Part shown: in pieces, positions 25,707 to 34,337 of the stretch | Numbering within the stretch: position 1 is the stretch's first letter | How the letters are laid out: each line of letters begins with the position of its first letter | Source of the DNA: Mollicutes bacterium | GTDB taxonomy: Bacteria; Bacillota_I; Bacilli_A; Izemoplasmatales; Izemoplasmataceae | Assembly: GCA_003555335.1 (NCBI GenBank) | Contig: PWHD01000021.1 | Coordinates: forward strand, 62,001 to 126,000 | Direction: 5' to 3' | Length of the DNA stretch: 64,000 bases | Position numbers and translations under genes: made by a program | Notes under the pieces: generated by a model | What the model was told of the DNA's origin: nothing | What the model saw: only the letters and a program-made list of their open reading frames with translations | The model's database searches: none

Positions 25707-27466
25707 GCGTTGATCCTTTTGAACATCGTTTCGATCTCACTGACGCTGAAACTGATGAGTGTGGGGCGCCCATGGGGGCAGGTGAAGGGATTGTCGCACG
25801 TCTTGAGGTCGGTTTTGAGCTTCTCGGCTTCTTCTCTTGTAATGTATTTGTTCGCACGGATGGAATGCTTGCAGGAAAGATCTTTGGCCAATTGGTCGAT
25901 CATCACCCGGACGCTCAGGTCGCTTTCGTCTTTGATGAAGCGAATCATCCGTTCGGCATAGGCCGCTTCCTCGTTCTTCATGAACCAGACGGGAATCTTT
26001 TTGAGCAGAAGGGTTGTGGCGTCTTTCTTCTCGAGTTCGAGACCGAAAGCAACGAGGGTGTCTTGATAGGTGTCAAACGCGATGACCTCATCGCTTGAGA
26101 GATTGAGTTCGATCGGTGCCAGAAGCAGCTTCTGTGAGACACGGTCTTTTGCCATGGCCTCGCGGTACGCCTCATATCTTATTCTTTCCGCGGCGGCATG
26201 CTGGTCCATGAGATAAAGACCTTCCTCATTCTGAAAGAGCAGATAGGTACCCATGAACTGTCCGATGAACTCCAGATAGGGAAAACGGGATGTTTCCGGC
26301 GCCTGCGTTTCTTTTGGGACGGCGGATTTTGATGCCCGCGGTGTCTCGTCCCCGTATGGTTTGACTTTTTCACTGATTTTCTTTTCGAAAGACGGCGCGT
26401 CCTTGAAATCGAAGGTTGTCTGTTCATTTGGCGCATGCGCGGATTCCTGTTTCGGGGTATGGTGGATTTTCGGAACCAGGTCCTCTTCTTTGAGACGGGC
26501 GCGCAGTGTGTTGCTGATCAGGCTTTCAAGCGCGGATTGCTCACTGAATTTGACTTCGAGCTTCTGTGGATGGATGTTCACATCGATCAAGAGCGGATCG
26601 ACCGTGATATCAAGAAAAAGAATCGGGTAATTGTGGAGGGGAAGATAGGTGTCGAACGCATCTTTCACCGCCTTGTTCAGGCGGGGGTTTCTGATGATGC
26701 GCCGGTTGGTGAAAATCATCATGTGCTGACGCGAAGAACGGGTGGTCTCGGGTTTCGAGACATAACCGCGGATGGAGAAATACTGGTTTTTCCCCTCGAA
26801 ATAGAGCATGCTTTTGATGACATCGAGGGAATAGATCTGATGCAGCACCTTGAGAGGATTGTCATCCCCCTGGGTGTTTAGGATGGTGCGTCCGTCATTC
26901 AGGAGTTTGAATTTGATATGGGGATGACTCAGTGCGATCTTGTTGACGTAGTCGACAATGAGCGAAAGTTCCTTTTGTTCGCTTTTCAGATGTTTCAGTC
27001 GCGCGGGGGTGTTATAGAAGAGGTTTTTCACCGTGACCGCGGTGCCGCGCAGAGCGCGGCCCGGTTCTTCTTTTTCGATGCGGCCGTTACGGAGAATCAG
27101 CTTCTTGCCCGGGGCCTCGCCGGTCGAGGAATCGATTTCGAGGACCGAGACGCTCGCAATCGAAGGAAGGGCCTCGCCCCTGAAACCGAGCGAGCCGATA
27201 TGATGAAGGTCATGGTGGGTCCTTATCTTGCTGGTGGCGTGGCGCTTGAAAGCCATATGGAGGTCGCTTTTGTCCATACCGGTTCCGTTGTCGGTGACCC
27301 GTATCATTTTCAGGCCGGACGCCTTCAGATCGATGTCGATCGCATCCGCTTCAGCATCAATGGCGTTTTCCATGAGTTCCTTGATGACGCTGGCCATGTT
27401 TTCGACCACCTCGCCGGCGGCGATCATGTTGGAGAGCGCTTCATCTAACTGTCTGATTTTACCCAT
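25703..27466 (-). CDS. mutL: DNA mismatch repair protein MutL
   Basis: 587 residues. The N-terminal GHKL ATPase has IAAGEVVE, the ELMENAIDA catalytic glutamate, DNGTGM and GFRGEAL. After a variable linker, the C-terminal endonuclease domain has the metal motif DQHAAAERIRYE (DQHAX2EX4E), SCKHSIR and CPHGRPT, so this MutL should be the nicking type found in organisms without MutH. ATG 27466 follows AAGGTG at good spacing; ATG 27472 and GTG 27475 overlap that site. It is coupled to miaA and lies downstream of mutS beyond a terminator. Confidence 0.95.
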   Translation of the reverse strand: MGKIRQLDEALSNMIAAGEVVENMASVIKELMENAIDAEADAIDIDLKASGLKMIRVTDNGTGMDKSDLHMAFKRHATSKIRTHHDLHHIGSLGFRGEALPSIASVSVLEIDSSTGEAPGKKLILRNGRIEKEEPGRALRGTAVTVKNLFYNTPARLKHLKSEQKELSLIVDYVNKIALSHPHIKFKLLNDGRTILNTQGDDNPLKVLHQIYSLDVIKSMLYFEGKNQYFSIRGYVSKPETTRSSRQHMMIFTNRRIIRNPRLNKAVKDAFDTYLPLHNYPILFLDITVDPLLIDVNIHPQKLEVKFSEQSALESLISNTLRARLKEEDLVPKIHHTPKQESAHAPNEQTTFDFKDAPSFEKKISEKVKPYGDETPRASKSAVPKETQAPETSRFPYLEFIGQFMGTYLLFQNEEGLYLMDQHAAAERIRYEAYREAMAKDRVSQKLLLAPIELNLSSDEVIAFDTYQDTLVAFGLELEKKDATTLLLKKIPVWFMKNEEAAYAERMIRFIKDESDLSVRVMIDQLAKDLSCKHSIRANKYITREEAEKLKTDLKTCDNPFTCPHGRPTLISFSVSEIETMFKRINA

Positions 27467-27572
27467 ATTCATCACCTTCTTTTTTTACACGTAGTTATTC
27501 TATCACGTTTTCATCCAAAATGATATCGGACATGGTCCGGATATAAGGAAAAACAATTCGAGGGGAAGATAG

Positions 27573-27595
27573 AAAAAAGGAGCCCGGTAGCTCCT
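27573..27595 (-). terminator. Intrinsic terminator after mutS
   Basis: On the minus strand AGGAGC/GCTCCT with a 6-nt loop (27578-27583, 27590-27595) is followed by a T-run. mutL must therefore have read-through or its own weak promoter in the 100-bp gap; a TAGAAT near 27497 is a candidate. Confidence 0.75.
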
Positions 27596-27601
27596 GTTTT
27601 C

Positions 27602-30160
27602 CTAGTTCCGGTTTTTCAGTTTTTCTTTCAGCTCATAAAGCAGGCTGAGCGCATCGATGGGCCTCAGTTCGTCGCAGTCGGTGTTCCTCAGTGACTGCGC
27701 GATCTCATCGAGAGGATGGGAAGCTTCCTCCTGCTCGGCGAGACTGAACAGATTGACGCTTTCGAGGGTATCCGGCATGCCGTTTTCATCCTCGAGGTGC
27801 TTGAGGATGGTCTTGGAGCGGGTGATGAGCGATTTCGGCAGATCGGCGAGTTCGGCCACGTTGATGCCGTAGGAGCGGTCGGCTTTGCCCGGTTTGACGA
27901 GGTGGTGGAATTTGATGCTGCCACCGACCTCTTCGGCGGCGACGTGGACATTCTTCAGTCTTTCCAGATCCCTTTCGAGATTGGTGAGCTCGTGATAGTG
28001 GGTGGAAAAAAGCGTCTTCGCACCGATTTTCTCGTGGATGTATTCGATGATCGCTTGGGCGATCGCCATTCCGTCGTAAGTCGAAGTCCCGCGACCGATC
28101 TCGTCGAACAGGATGAGCGAGTTCTTTGTCGCGTTCTTTATAGCATGGTTGGCATCGAGCATCTCGACCATGAACGTCGATTTTCCGCTGATCAGATCAT
28201 CGGAGGCGCCGATGCGGGTGAAAAGCTGGTCGAATATCGGCAGTTTGGCATGACCGGCAGGAACGAAGGCACCGATCTGGGCCAGGATGGCGGTAATCGC
28301 CAATTGGCGCATATAGGTCGATTTCCCGCTCATGTTCGGGCCGGTGATGAGCAGGATGTCCGTGGTGGAATCCATGTGGACGTCGTTGGGGATGAACGTC
28401 TCTTCCAGCATTTTTTCCACAATCGGGTGCCGTGAGTCGATAATCTCGATTTCATGACTGTCTATCAAGACAGGCCGTTTCAGATTGAGCGTTTCGCTGG
28501 CTTTCGCGAAAGACAAAAACATATCCACTTCGCTCAGGGTTTCCGCGTTTTTCTGGATGGGTGCGATTTTCTCGCGGACGCGGTCGCGCAGCTTCACAAA
28601 CAGCGCGTATTCCTGCTTGATGCTTTTTTCCTCGGAGGAAAGGATGATTTTCTCCTTTTCCTTGAGGTCTTCAGTGATATAACGTTCGGCATTGGCGAGC
28701 GTCTGTTTGCGGGTATAGCCGTATTCGTCCTTGATGTTTGCGGTCTGTGATTTCGGGACTTCGATGTAATAGCCGAAAACCCGGTTGTAGCCCACTTTCA
28801 ACTTCTTGATGCCGGTCTTTTCCCTTTCTTTTTCCTGGAGTTTTTCAAGCCAGTGGGAGATATTGAGATGGATATCACGTAGTTCATCCAAGGTCTTGTC
28901 ATAGCCCTTTTTGAACATCCCGCCCTCTTTGATGGTGAGTGGCTGTTCATCCTTCAGGGCATATTGGAGCTCTTTGTGTGTGTCTTCGAGGGTGTCGACC
29001 GATTCTGAGAGGAACGTCGCATAAGGCAGGTCGAGCTTGGTCAGGAGGGTCTTGAAGTCCGGAAGGATGGCGAGGCTTTTTCTCAGTTGGACGAGGTCCT
29101 TGCCGTTGGTGTTGCCATAAGAGATGCGTCCGACGATACGCTCGAGGTCGTAGACCGATTTCAGCGCCTCCCGAAGATCGGCGGCGACGATGAATTCGCG
29201 GTTGAGCGCATCGATGAAATCATAGCGTTTTTCCAAGATGTCTTTGTTCAGCAGGGGTCTTAAGAGCTGGCGTTTGAGGAAGCGGCCGCCCATCGCGGTG
29301 CTGGTATGGTCGATCAGCCAGAAAAGTGAGCCTTTTTCGACATTCTTGAGCATGGTTCTGGTCAGCTCGAGGTGACGGATGGTGTTCGCATCCATGCGCA
29401 TCGTGGCGCTCGATTCGATGGGGCGGGCTTCTTTTATATGAAGAAGCCTTCTCTTCTGCGTTTTCATGATATAGCTCAAAAGACGCTTCACCGTCTTTTG
29501 TTCGTAGGGCGTGGGAAGATGTTCGTAAAGATGGGCGAAGGTCTCGTCGATGGCGGTGTCGCCGTGAATGGAGATGACGATGTTTTCGTGGTCGGTGTAG
29601 GGTTTGATGTAGTCGAGGTCGAAGGCGTGGGACAAGACGAGTTCTTTCAGGCTCATCGCCGAAAGCTCGTTGACGAGGGTGCTGCGGTCTTTGGGTATCT
29701 TCAGTGTATAGAGTTCGCCGGTCGAGAGATTCAGGTAAGTGATGGTATAGAAGAACTCCGAAAGGCCGACCGCACCGATGAACTGCTCGCCGGCGTCCGC
29801 ATCATCGATGTTCGTGCCGGGTGTGACCACGCGGACCACTTCGCGGCGGACCAGTTTCTTGCCCGGACCGGGTTCCTCGGTCTGTTCGCAGATCGCGACC
29901 TTGTAGCCTTTCTCGACGAGTCGGGAAAGATAGCTTTCGCTGGAATGGTGCGGAACGCCGCACATGGGGATTCTATCCTTCGTTCCGCCGTCCCTCGCAG
30001 TGAGCTGGATTTCGAGTTCTCTCGAAGCCAAAAGCGCATCTTCGAAGAACATCTCATAGAAGTCACCGAGTCGAAAAAAGACTATAGCGTCGTTATAGTC
30101 TTCTTTGATGGAAAGATATTGTTGGAGCATCGGTGTGTATTTTGACTTGTCGATGGCCAT
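27602..30160 (-). CDS. mutS: DNA mismatch repair protein MutS
   Basis: 852 residues, typical MutS1 length. The mismatch-reading loop FFRLGDFYEMF (Phe-X-Glu) is near residue 30-40, the lever and clamp domains follow, and the ABC ATPase has GPNMSGKSTYMRQ, FDEIGRGTSTYDG and STHYHEL. The C-terminal dimerisation helices are present. ATG follows AAAGGAG by 8 nt. Transcription probably begins at the promoter before the 329-residue gene upstream, 15 bp away. Confidence 0.97.
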   Translation of the reverse strand: MAIDKSKYTPMLQQYLSIKEDYNDAIVFFRLGDFYEMFFEDALLASRELEIQLTARDGGTKDRIPMCGVPHHSSESYLSRLVEKGYKVAICEQTEEPGPGKKLVRREVVRVVTPGTNIDDADAGEQFIGAVGLSEFFYTITYLNLSTGELYTLKIPKDRSTLVNELSAMSLKELVLSHAFDLDYIKPYTDHENIVISIHGDTAIDETFAHLYEHLPTPYEQKTVKRLLSYIMKTQKRRLLHIKEARPIESSATMRMDANTIRHLELTRTMLKNVEKGSLFWLIDHTSTAMGGRFLKRQLLRPLLNKDILEKRYDFIDALNREFIVAADLREALKSVYDLERIVGRISYGNTNGKDLVQLRKSLAILPDFKTLLTKLDLPYATFLSESVDTLEDTHKELQYALKDEQPLTIKEGGMFKKGYDKTLDELRDIHLNISHWLEKLQEKEREKTGIKKLKVGYNRVFGYYIEVPKSQTANIKDEYGYTRKQTLANAERYITEDLKEKEKIILSSEEKSIKQEYALFVKLRDRVREKIAPIQKNAETLSEVDMFLSFAKASETLNLKRPVLIDSHEIEIIDSRHPIVEKMLEETFIPNDVHMDSTTDILLITGPNMSGKSTYMRQLAITAILAQIGAFVPAGHAKLPIFDQLFTRIGASDDLISGKSTFMVEMLDANHAIKNATKNSLILFDEIGRGTSTYDGMAIAQAIIEYIHEKIGAKTLFSTHYHELTNLERDLERLKNVHVAAEEVGGSIKFHHLVKPGKADRSYGINVAELADLPKSLITRSKTILKHLEDENGMPDTLESVNLFSLAEQEEASHPLDEIAQSLRNTDCDELRPIDALSLLYELKEKLKNRN

Positions 30161-30175
30161 GAGCGGACTCCTTTA

Positions 30176-31165
30176 TCAAAGTAGGTCGAAATAGACGATC
30201 GCAAAAACGGCCAGGAGGATGATCAGGCTGATGACGAGGTTACGGACATTGCGTTTGCGTTTTTTGCGTTCGATCTTGTATTTGAGCGCAATCTCCTCGA
30301 ATTTCGAGTCATAGAGGTATTCTTCGATGTTGATGCCTTCGAAGATTTTGATATTTTGATCCTGCATGGGCACTTTCGCAGGCTTTCTTTTCAAAAGAAT
30401 GTATTCGATCATGTCGCCTTTTTTCAGTTCGATCGAGATGTTGATGTTGTTTTCCTTGGCATAACGTTCCAGTTCCAGGATTGATTTCTTGCTGATGGCT
30501 TCCTGTTCTTTTTCGTTGAGGTCGAGCTTGATGGCGATGATTTCGATCAGTTGTTGTTTGTTGATTCTTCTTGGAATGTCGATGCCGTGTTTTTTGCCGA
30601 GCTCCCGGATATCGGTCAGGGTCATCGCATGGATGAGGACCTCTCTCGCTTTTGAGACAAGGCAGCCTTCGAAATAACCGGGCGGTTCGAAATAGACCGC
30701 GTCGAGGTTGTCTTTCAGGGTCTGATAGTCTTCCATCTTGACGCGTTGGTATTTCATGGTTAGGTTTTGAAGCCGGATGAACTCGAGGTTGTTGATACCC
30801 AGGTCGTTTCGGTTGTGGACGATGATGTCCCAGAAATCCTTTTTGTATTCCTTGACGTTTATTTCGATACCGTAACTGTAGGCCAGTTTCTCGAGCTGAT
30901 AGATGGTGAACTGGTCGAACCACTTGAGGCGGTGTTTCATCTCGTCTGAGAATTTATCATCATGGTCCGCATTGGCGATGATCGGAGCGATGTTCTTGCG
31001 GATCAGGGATTTATGTACGTAGTTGGGCAGAAAAATCTCTTTGTTCTTGAGGTATTTGACGATTTCATGCGAAGGGATCACCACAAAAGATTCGATCAGT
31101 TTTTCGATGCGGACCTTCTTGTTGTTCAGTTCGATGAATTCGTCTTTTCGGACTTTGTCTTTCAT
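30176..31165 (-). CDS. Tail-anchored protein with SAP/HeH-like helical repeats
   Basis: 329 residues, not a family I can name. Three similar helix-loop-helix segments are visible: 87-115 (TIYQLEKLAYSYGIEINVKE), 182-211 (LTDIRELGKKHGIDI, then INKQQLIEII) and 228-257 (ILELERYAKENNINISIELK). Each has the spacing of SAP or Rho-N-like modules, which often bind DNA or RNA. A basic KRKRNVR cluster and one hydrophobic segment at 308-327 end the protein, so it would be held to the inner face of the membrane by its C-terminus. ATG 31165 follows AAAGGGG. It lies directly upstream of mutS; a link to mismatch repair is only positional. Confidence 0.6.
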   Translation of the reverse strand: MKDKVRKDEFIELNNKKVRIEKLIESFVVIPSHEIVKYLKNKEIFLPNYVHKSLIRKNIAPIIANADHDDKFSDEMKHRLKWFDQFTIYQLEKLAYSYGIEINVKEYKKDFWDIIVHNRNDLGINNLEFIRLQNLTMKYQRVKMEDYQTLKDNLDAVYFEPPGYFEGCLVSKAREVLIHAMTLTDIRELGKKHGIDIPRRINKQQLIEIIAIKLDLNEKEQEAISKKSILELERYAKENNINISIELKKGDMIEYILLKRKPAKVPMQDQNIKIFEGINIEEYLYDSKFEEIALKYKIERKKRKRNVRNLVISLIILLAVFAIVYFDLL

Positions 31166-31195
31166 GGGCCATGCCCCTTTCAGTACGTTTATTTC

Positions 31196-31224
31196 ATTAT
31201 ACACCAGCCGCATGGTGAAATCAA
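31196..31224 (-). promoter_or_regulatory. Promoter of the tail-anchored protein and mutS
   Basis: -35 TTGATT (31219-31224), 17-bp spacer, perfect -10 TATAAT (31196-31201) on the minus strand. Confidence 0.7.
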
Positions 31225-31234
31225 TTGTCGATAA

Positions 31235-31567
31235 TCATTCCACGTTGCGTTTTTCGTTGAGGTCATTTTCGATGATTGAAAAAAGCAGCTGCATCTTTTG
31301 GTTCACTTCCGCCTGAAGATTGAGATACTGGATGACCGCGGGATGGTTTTTCAGTGCTTCTAGTGCGTCTTCATAGATGTTTTCGTATCGCTTGCGGTCC
31401 TTGTCCTGTCTGGCGATGGCCCGGACCATGGCTTGCTGTTTGTCCAGGATATCGGTGTAAGCCGCCTTGTAGTCGGGATTCTTATCGATGATGGCTTCAA
31501 GCTTGCGGTACATGATGATGGTCTCGTCCTCATTAAGCGCATGGATGAGGTTATCAAGCGTCTTCAA
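31235..31567 (-). CDS. ymcA: YlbF/YmcA family regulator
   Basis: About 110 residues, all alpha-helical, matching the Com_YlbF family by size, helical pattern and location directly after miaB (as ymcA in B. subtilis). YmcA, YlbF and YaaT form a complex that guides RNase Y cleavage; rny and ymdB are just upstream. The start is uncertain: TTG 31567 has AAGGGTG at 6 nt and overlaps the end of miaB by 14 bp, while GTG 31576 lies inside that site. Conserved cysteines of the iron-sulfur forms are absent. Confidence 0.75.
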   Translation of the reverse strand: MKTLDNLIHALNEDETIIMYRKLEAIIDKNPDYKAAYTDILDKQQAMVRAIARQDKDRKRYENIYEDALEALKNHPAVIQYLNLQAEVNQKMQLLFSIIENDLNEKRNVE

Positions 31568-32999
31568 GGAGATCACCCTTCAAAAACCATGTCCTGGCTT
31601 CACGGATCGTGACCTTGACAAGGCGGCCGATCATCGTATCGTCGGCTTTGACGTTGACGAGCTTGTTGTGGGGGGTGTAGCCGGCCAGGATGGTATCATC
31701 CTTCTTGCTTTTGCCTTCAAGAAGCACCTCGACCTCATGGTCCAGGAAACGTTTGTTCCCACGTTCATATCCCGCGTTGACAAGCGTGTTCAGACGTTTG
31801 AGACGGTCTTTTTTCTCGTCGTGCGAGGTTACATCGGTGTATTTTTCGGCGGGGGTGCCTTTCCTCGGAGAAAACACGAAAGTGAACGCGCCTTCAAATC
31901 CCGCTTTTTCGACGAGGTCGAGCGTTTCGGCGAAATCGGTTTCCGTCTCACCCGGGAAACCGACGATGAGGTCGGTGGTCAGCGACACGTCGGGAATGGC
32001 CGACTTGATTTTGTCGACTAACGTGAGATAGCTTTCCTTGGTGTATTTGCGGTTCATTCTTTTGAGGACGGTGTTGCTGCCTGATTGGACGGGCAGATGG
32101 ATGTGGGGCATCATGTTTTTGTGGCGTGAGAGGACCTCGATGGTCCTATCGTCGAAATCGTTCGGATGGGAGGTGGTGAAACGGATGCGTGGCATCGCGG
32201 TCTTGCCGAGCGCATCCAGAAGATCGGCGAAGGTGTAGCCGTTAGAGAAGTCGCGGCCGTAGGCGTTGACGTTCTGGCCGAGCAGGGTGACTTCCTGATA
32301 ACCTTCCTTGATCAGCGACCCGACTTCTTCGATGATCGCTTCTGGTTGCCTGGAGCGTTCCTTGCCGCGGGTGTAGGGGACGATACAGTAGGTACAGAAC
32401 TCATCGCACCCGAACATGATGTTGACCCAGGCTTTCGTGCGGTTTTCCCGCTTCTTGGGCATGTTTTCGATGATGTGGCCTTCTTCGCTGAAAACCTCGA
32501 TCACGCGTTCCTTTCCGTGGAGGGCCGTTTCAAGGTATTCCGGGAGTTTGTGGATGTTGTGGGTTCCGAAGACAAGGTCGACATGGGTGTTTTTCTCCAG
32601 GATGCGGTTGATCACATCTTCTTCCTGCGGCATGCAGCCGGCGACCCCAAGGATGAGGTCGGGGTTGGTCCGTTTGTATTTCTTCAGGCGTCCGAGTTCG
32701 CCGAAAACCCTGTTTTCCGCGTTCTCGCGGATGGCACAGGTGTTCAGGATGATGATATCCGCATTTTCTTCTTTCATGGTTTCTTTGAAGTTGAGCGCTT
32801 CAAGAATGCCCTTGATGTTTTCGGTGTCCGCTTCGTTTCCCTGACAACCGTAAGTCTGGATCAGATAGTGCTTACCTTGACCCATATTCCTTATATTGGT
32901 GTGTTGCTTGAAATCGATGTTTTCAGTCGCGGTGCCCTGTCTTTTTCTGGCATCGCGGGTGGAGGGCTTCTTGAAATAGCGCCCGTAATCCTTGTTCAT
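31554..32999 (-). CDS. miaB: tRNA-2-methylthio-N6-dimethylallyladenosine synthase
   Basis: A radical SAM methylthiotransferase that converts i6A37 to ms2i6A37. The N-terminal UPF0004 domain supplies three cluster cysteines (TYGCQGNEAD, LNTCAIRENAE, VAGCMPQ); the radical SAM core has CDEFCTYC; a TRAM domain ends the protein. 481 residues with an N-terminal extension of about 45 residues before the first domain, as in B. subtilis YmcB. ATG 32999 follows ACAGGTG. Confidence 0.96.
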   Translation of the reverse strand: MNKDYGRYFKKPSTRDARKRQGTATENIDFKQHTNIRNMGQGKHYLIQTYGCQGNEADTENIKGILEALNFKETMKEENADIIILNTCAIRENAENRVFGELGRLKKYKRTNPDLILGVAGCMPQEEDVINRILEKNTHVDLVFGTHNIHKLPEYLETALHGKERVIEVFSEEGHIIENMPKKRENRTKAWVNIMFGCDEFCTYCIVPYTRGKERSRQPEAIIEEVGSLIKEGYQEVTLLGQNVNAYGRDFSNGYTFADLLDALGKTAMPRIRFTTSHPNDFDDRTIEVLSRHKNMMPHIHLPVQSGSNTVLKRMNRKYTKESYLTLVDKIKSAIPDVSLTTDLIVGFPGETETDFAETLDLVEKAGFEGAFTFVFSPRKGTPAEKYTDVTSHDEKKDRLKRLNTLVNAGYERGNKRFLDHEVEVLLEGKSKKDDTILAGYTPHNKLVNVKADDTMIGRLVKVTIREARTWFLKGDLLEDA

Positions 33000-33010
33000 A
33001 ATATCACCTG

Positions 33011-33769
33011 TCAATTAGAATAATTCACGCTTGTGATCGTCTTTTTATCCAAGTCCAAAAGGACGGCGTTCATCTGGAGTGTGTTGCTGTCGTGCGGTTT
33101 GAGTCTCACCGGCATCCCGGAGGTGAATTTCCTCATAACCAGGTCCTTATCGGCGCCGAGGATGCCGTACTTCACGCCGGTCATGCCGACGTCGGTGATG
33201 TAGAGCGAGCCCCCGGGCAGACGCATCGCGTCATTGGTCGCCACATGGGTGTGCGTACCGATGATCGCGTCGACACGGCCGTCGAGATAATGTCCGATGG
33301 CGAGCTTCTCGCTCGTCGCTTCGCCGTGTGAATCGACGATCACATAGTCGCTATCGGTGGAATCAAGCAGGTCATCAAGGACTTCGAAGGGATTGTTGAG
33401 CGGGTCATGCATGAACACCCTGCCCATCACCTGGATGATGGTGATATGGATCCCGTTGTAGTTGATGGTGTGATGGCCCTTTCCCGGTGTGTTCCTGGGA
33501 TAGTTCGCAGGTCTAACTATGTTGGAATCATCAATGAAATCAAAGAGTTCGTTCTTTGAAAAAGCATGGTTCCCTAGCGTGATGCAGTGTGCGCCGAATC
33601 CCATGAGACGCTTGTAATCCTTCAATGTGATACCGAGCCCGCCGGCGACGTTTTCGCCGTTGATGACGAGCAGATCGTAGGGATGATTCTCTTTCGCTTT
33701 CGGAAGAAAACGTTCAATCGCTTTGATGCCTTTTTCACCGTAGACATCACCGATAAAGAGGATTCGCAT
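33011..33769 (-). CDS. ymdB: Metallophosphodiesterase YmdB
   Basis: 252 residues of the YmdB/DR1281 calcineurin-like family that hydrolyses 2',3'-cyclic nucleotides. Metal ligands are in GDVYGEKG (start), NGENVAGG, TLGNHAF, DSHGEATSEK and GTHTHV. Length is typical. It starts within the last 23 bp of the nudix gene and precedes miaB by 11 bp. In B. subtilis it lies next to rny and affects RNase Y-linked gene expression and biofilm. Confidence 0.93.
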   Translation of the reverse strand: MRILFIGDVYGEKGIKAIERFLPKAKENHPYDLLVINGENVAGGLGITLKDYKRLMGFGAHCITLGNHAFSKNELFDFIDDSNIVRPANYPRNTPGKGHHTINYNGIHITIIQVMGRVFMHDPLNNPFEVLDDLLDSTDSDYVIVDSHGEATSEKLAIGHYLDGRVDAIIGTHTHVATNDAMRLPGGSLYITDVGMTGVKYGILGADKDLVMRKFTSGMPVRLKPHDSNTLQMNAVLLDLDKKTITSVNYSN

Positions 33770-34289
33770 GCCAATCTTCCTTCCTGAGCATATCGAAGTA
33801 ATCTTCTACGCCGAGCAGTTTGGAGTAATTCCAGAAATCGCCGGATTCGACCATTGATAGAATCTCATCCAATCTGGCGTATTTTACATCACAGACTTCC
33901 CGCTTGTCAAGTTCGAGGTTCTCAAGCGCGATGTTTTGGTATGTGTGATAGACGTGGGTGATCGTATTGTATTTGCCATGGGCGGAGACGATCTGGGCTC
34001 TTTTTTTCAGTTTCGATTTGTCCAGTTCGGCACCGAGTTCTTCTCTTGTTTCCCGCAAAGCGGCATCAAGCGGTTTTTCACCGCTGTTGGGGATACCGCT
34101 CGTGATGGCCCACTGGTGTGGGATGGGATCGGACTTCTTGGCCCGTTTTTGAATCAGGAACTTTCCTTCGTCGTTTTCAATCCACACGTGGACCACGAGG
34201 AAGAACTCGCCTTCCTTCAAACGGGTGCCGCGGCTGACAACCTTGTTCAGGTAATAGCCCTTCTCATCATACACATCGAAATATTCCAT
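33747..34289 (-). CDS. NUDIX hydrolase
   Basis: 180 residues with a complete Nudix box, GIPNSGEKPLDAALRETREE followed by LGA. The N-terminus (EYFDVYDEKG, then SRGTRLKEGEFFLVVHVWI) resembles the IPP-isomerase-like Nudix proteins of Gram-positive bacteria, whose substrates are mostly unknown. It sits between rny and ymdB, where B. subtilis has no such gene. ATG 34289 has GAAGGTG, which lies directly after the U-run of the rny terminator. Confidence 0.88.
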   Translation of the reverse strand: MEYFDVYDEKGYYLNKVVSRGTRLKEGEFFLVVHVWIENDEGKFLIQKRAKKSDPIPHQWAITSGIPNSGEKPLDAALRETREELGAELDKSKLKKRAQIVSAHGKYNTITHVYHTYQNIALENLELDKREVCDVKYARLDEILSMVESGDFWNYSKLLGVEDYFDMLRKEDWHANPLYR

Positions 34290-34302
34290 GATTTCACCTT
34301 CT

Positions 34303-34329
34303 AAAAAGCCTTCCATGGATGTGGAAGGC
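34303..34329 (-). terminator. Terminator between rny and the nudix gene
   Basis: Stem GCCTTCCA/TGGAAGGC (34308-34315, 34322-34329) followed on the minus strand by five T residues, immediately before the nudix ribosome binding site. It leaves no space for a separate promoter. Confidence 0.75.
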
Positions 34330-34337
34330 CTTTTTGA

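Noticed and set aside
29372..30145. 257-codon plus-strand reading frame
   Set aside because: Lies antisense to the N-terminal mismatch-recognition part of mutS; codon-bias shadow.
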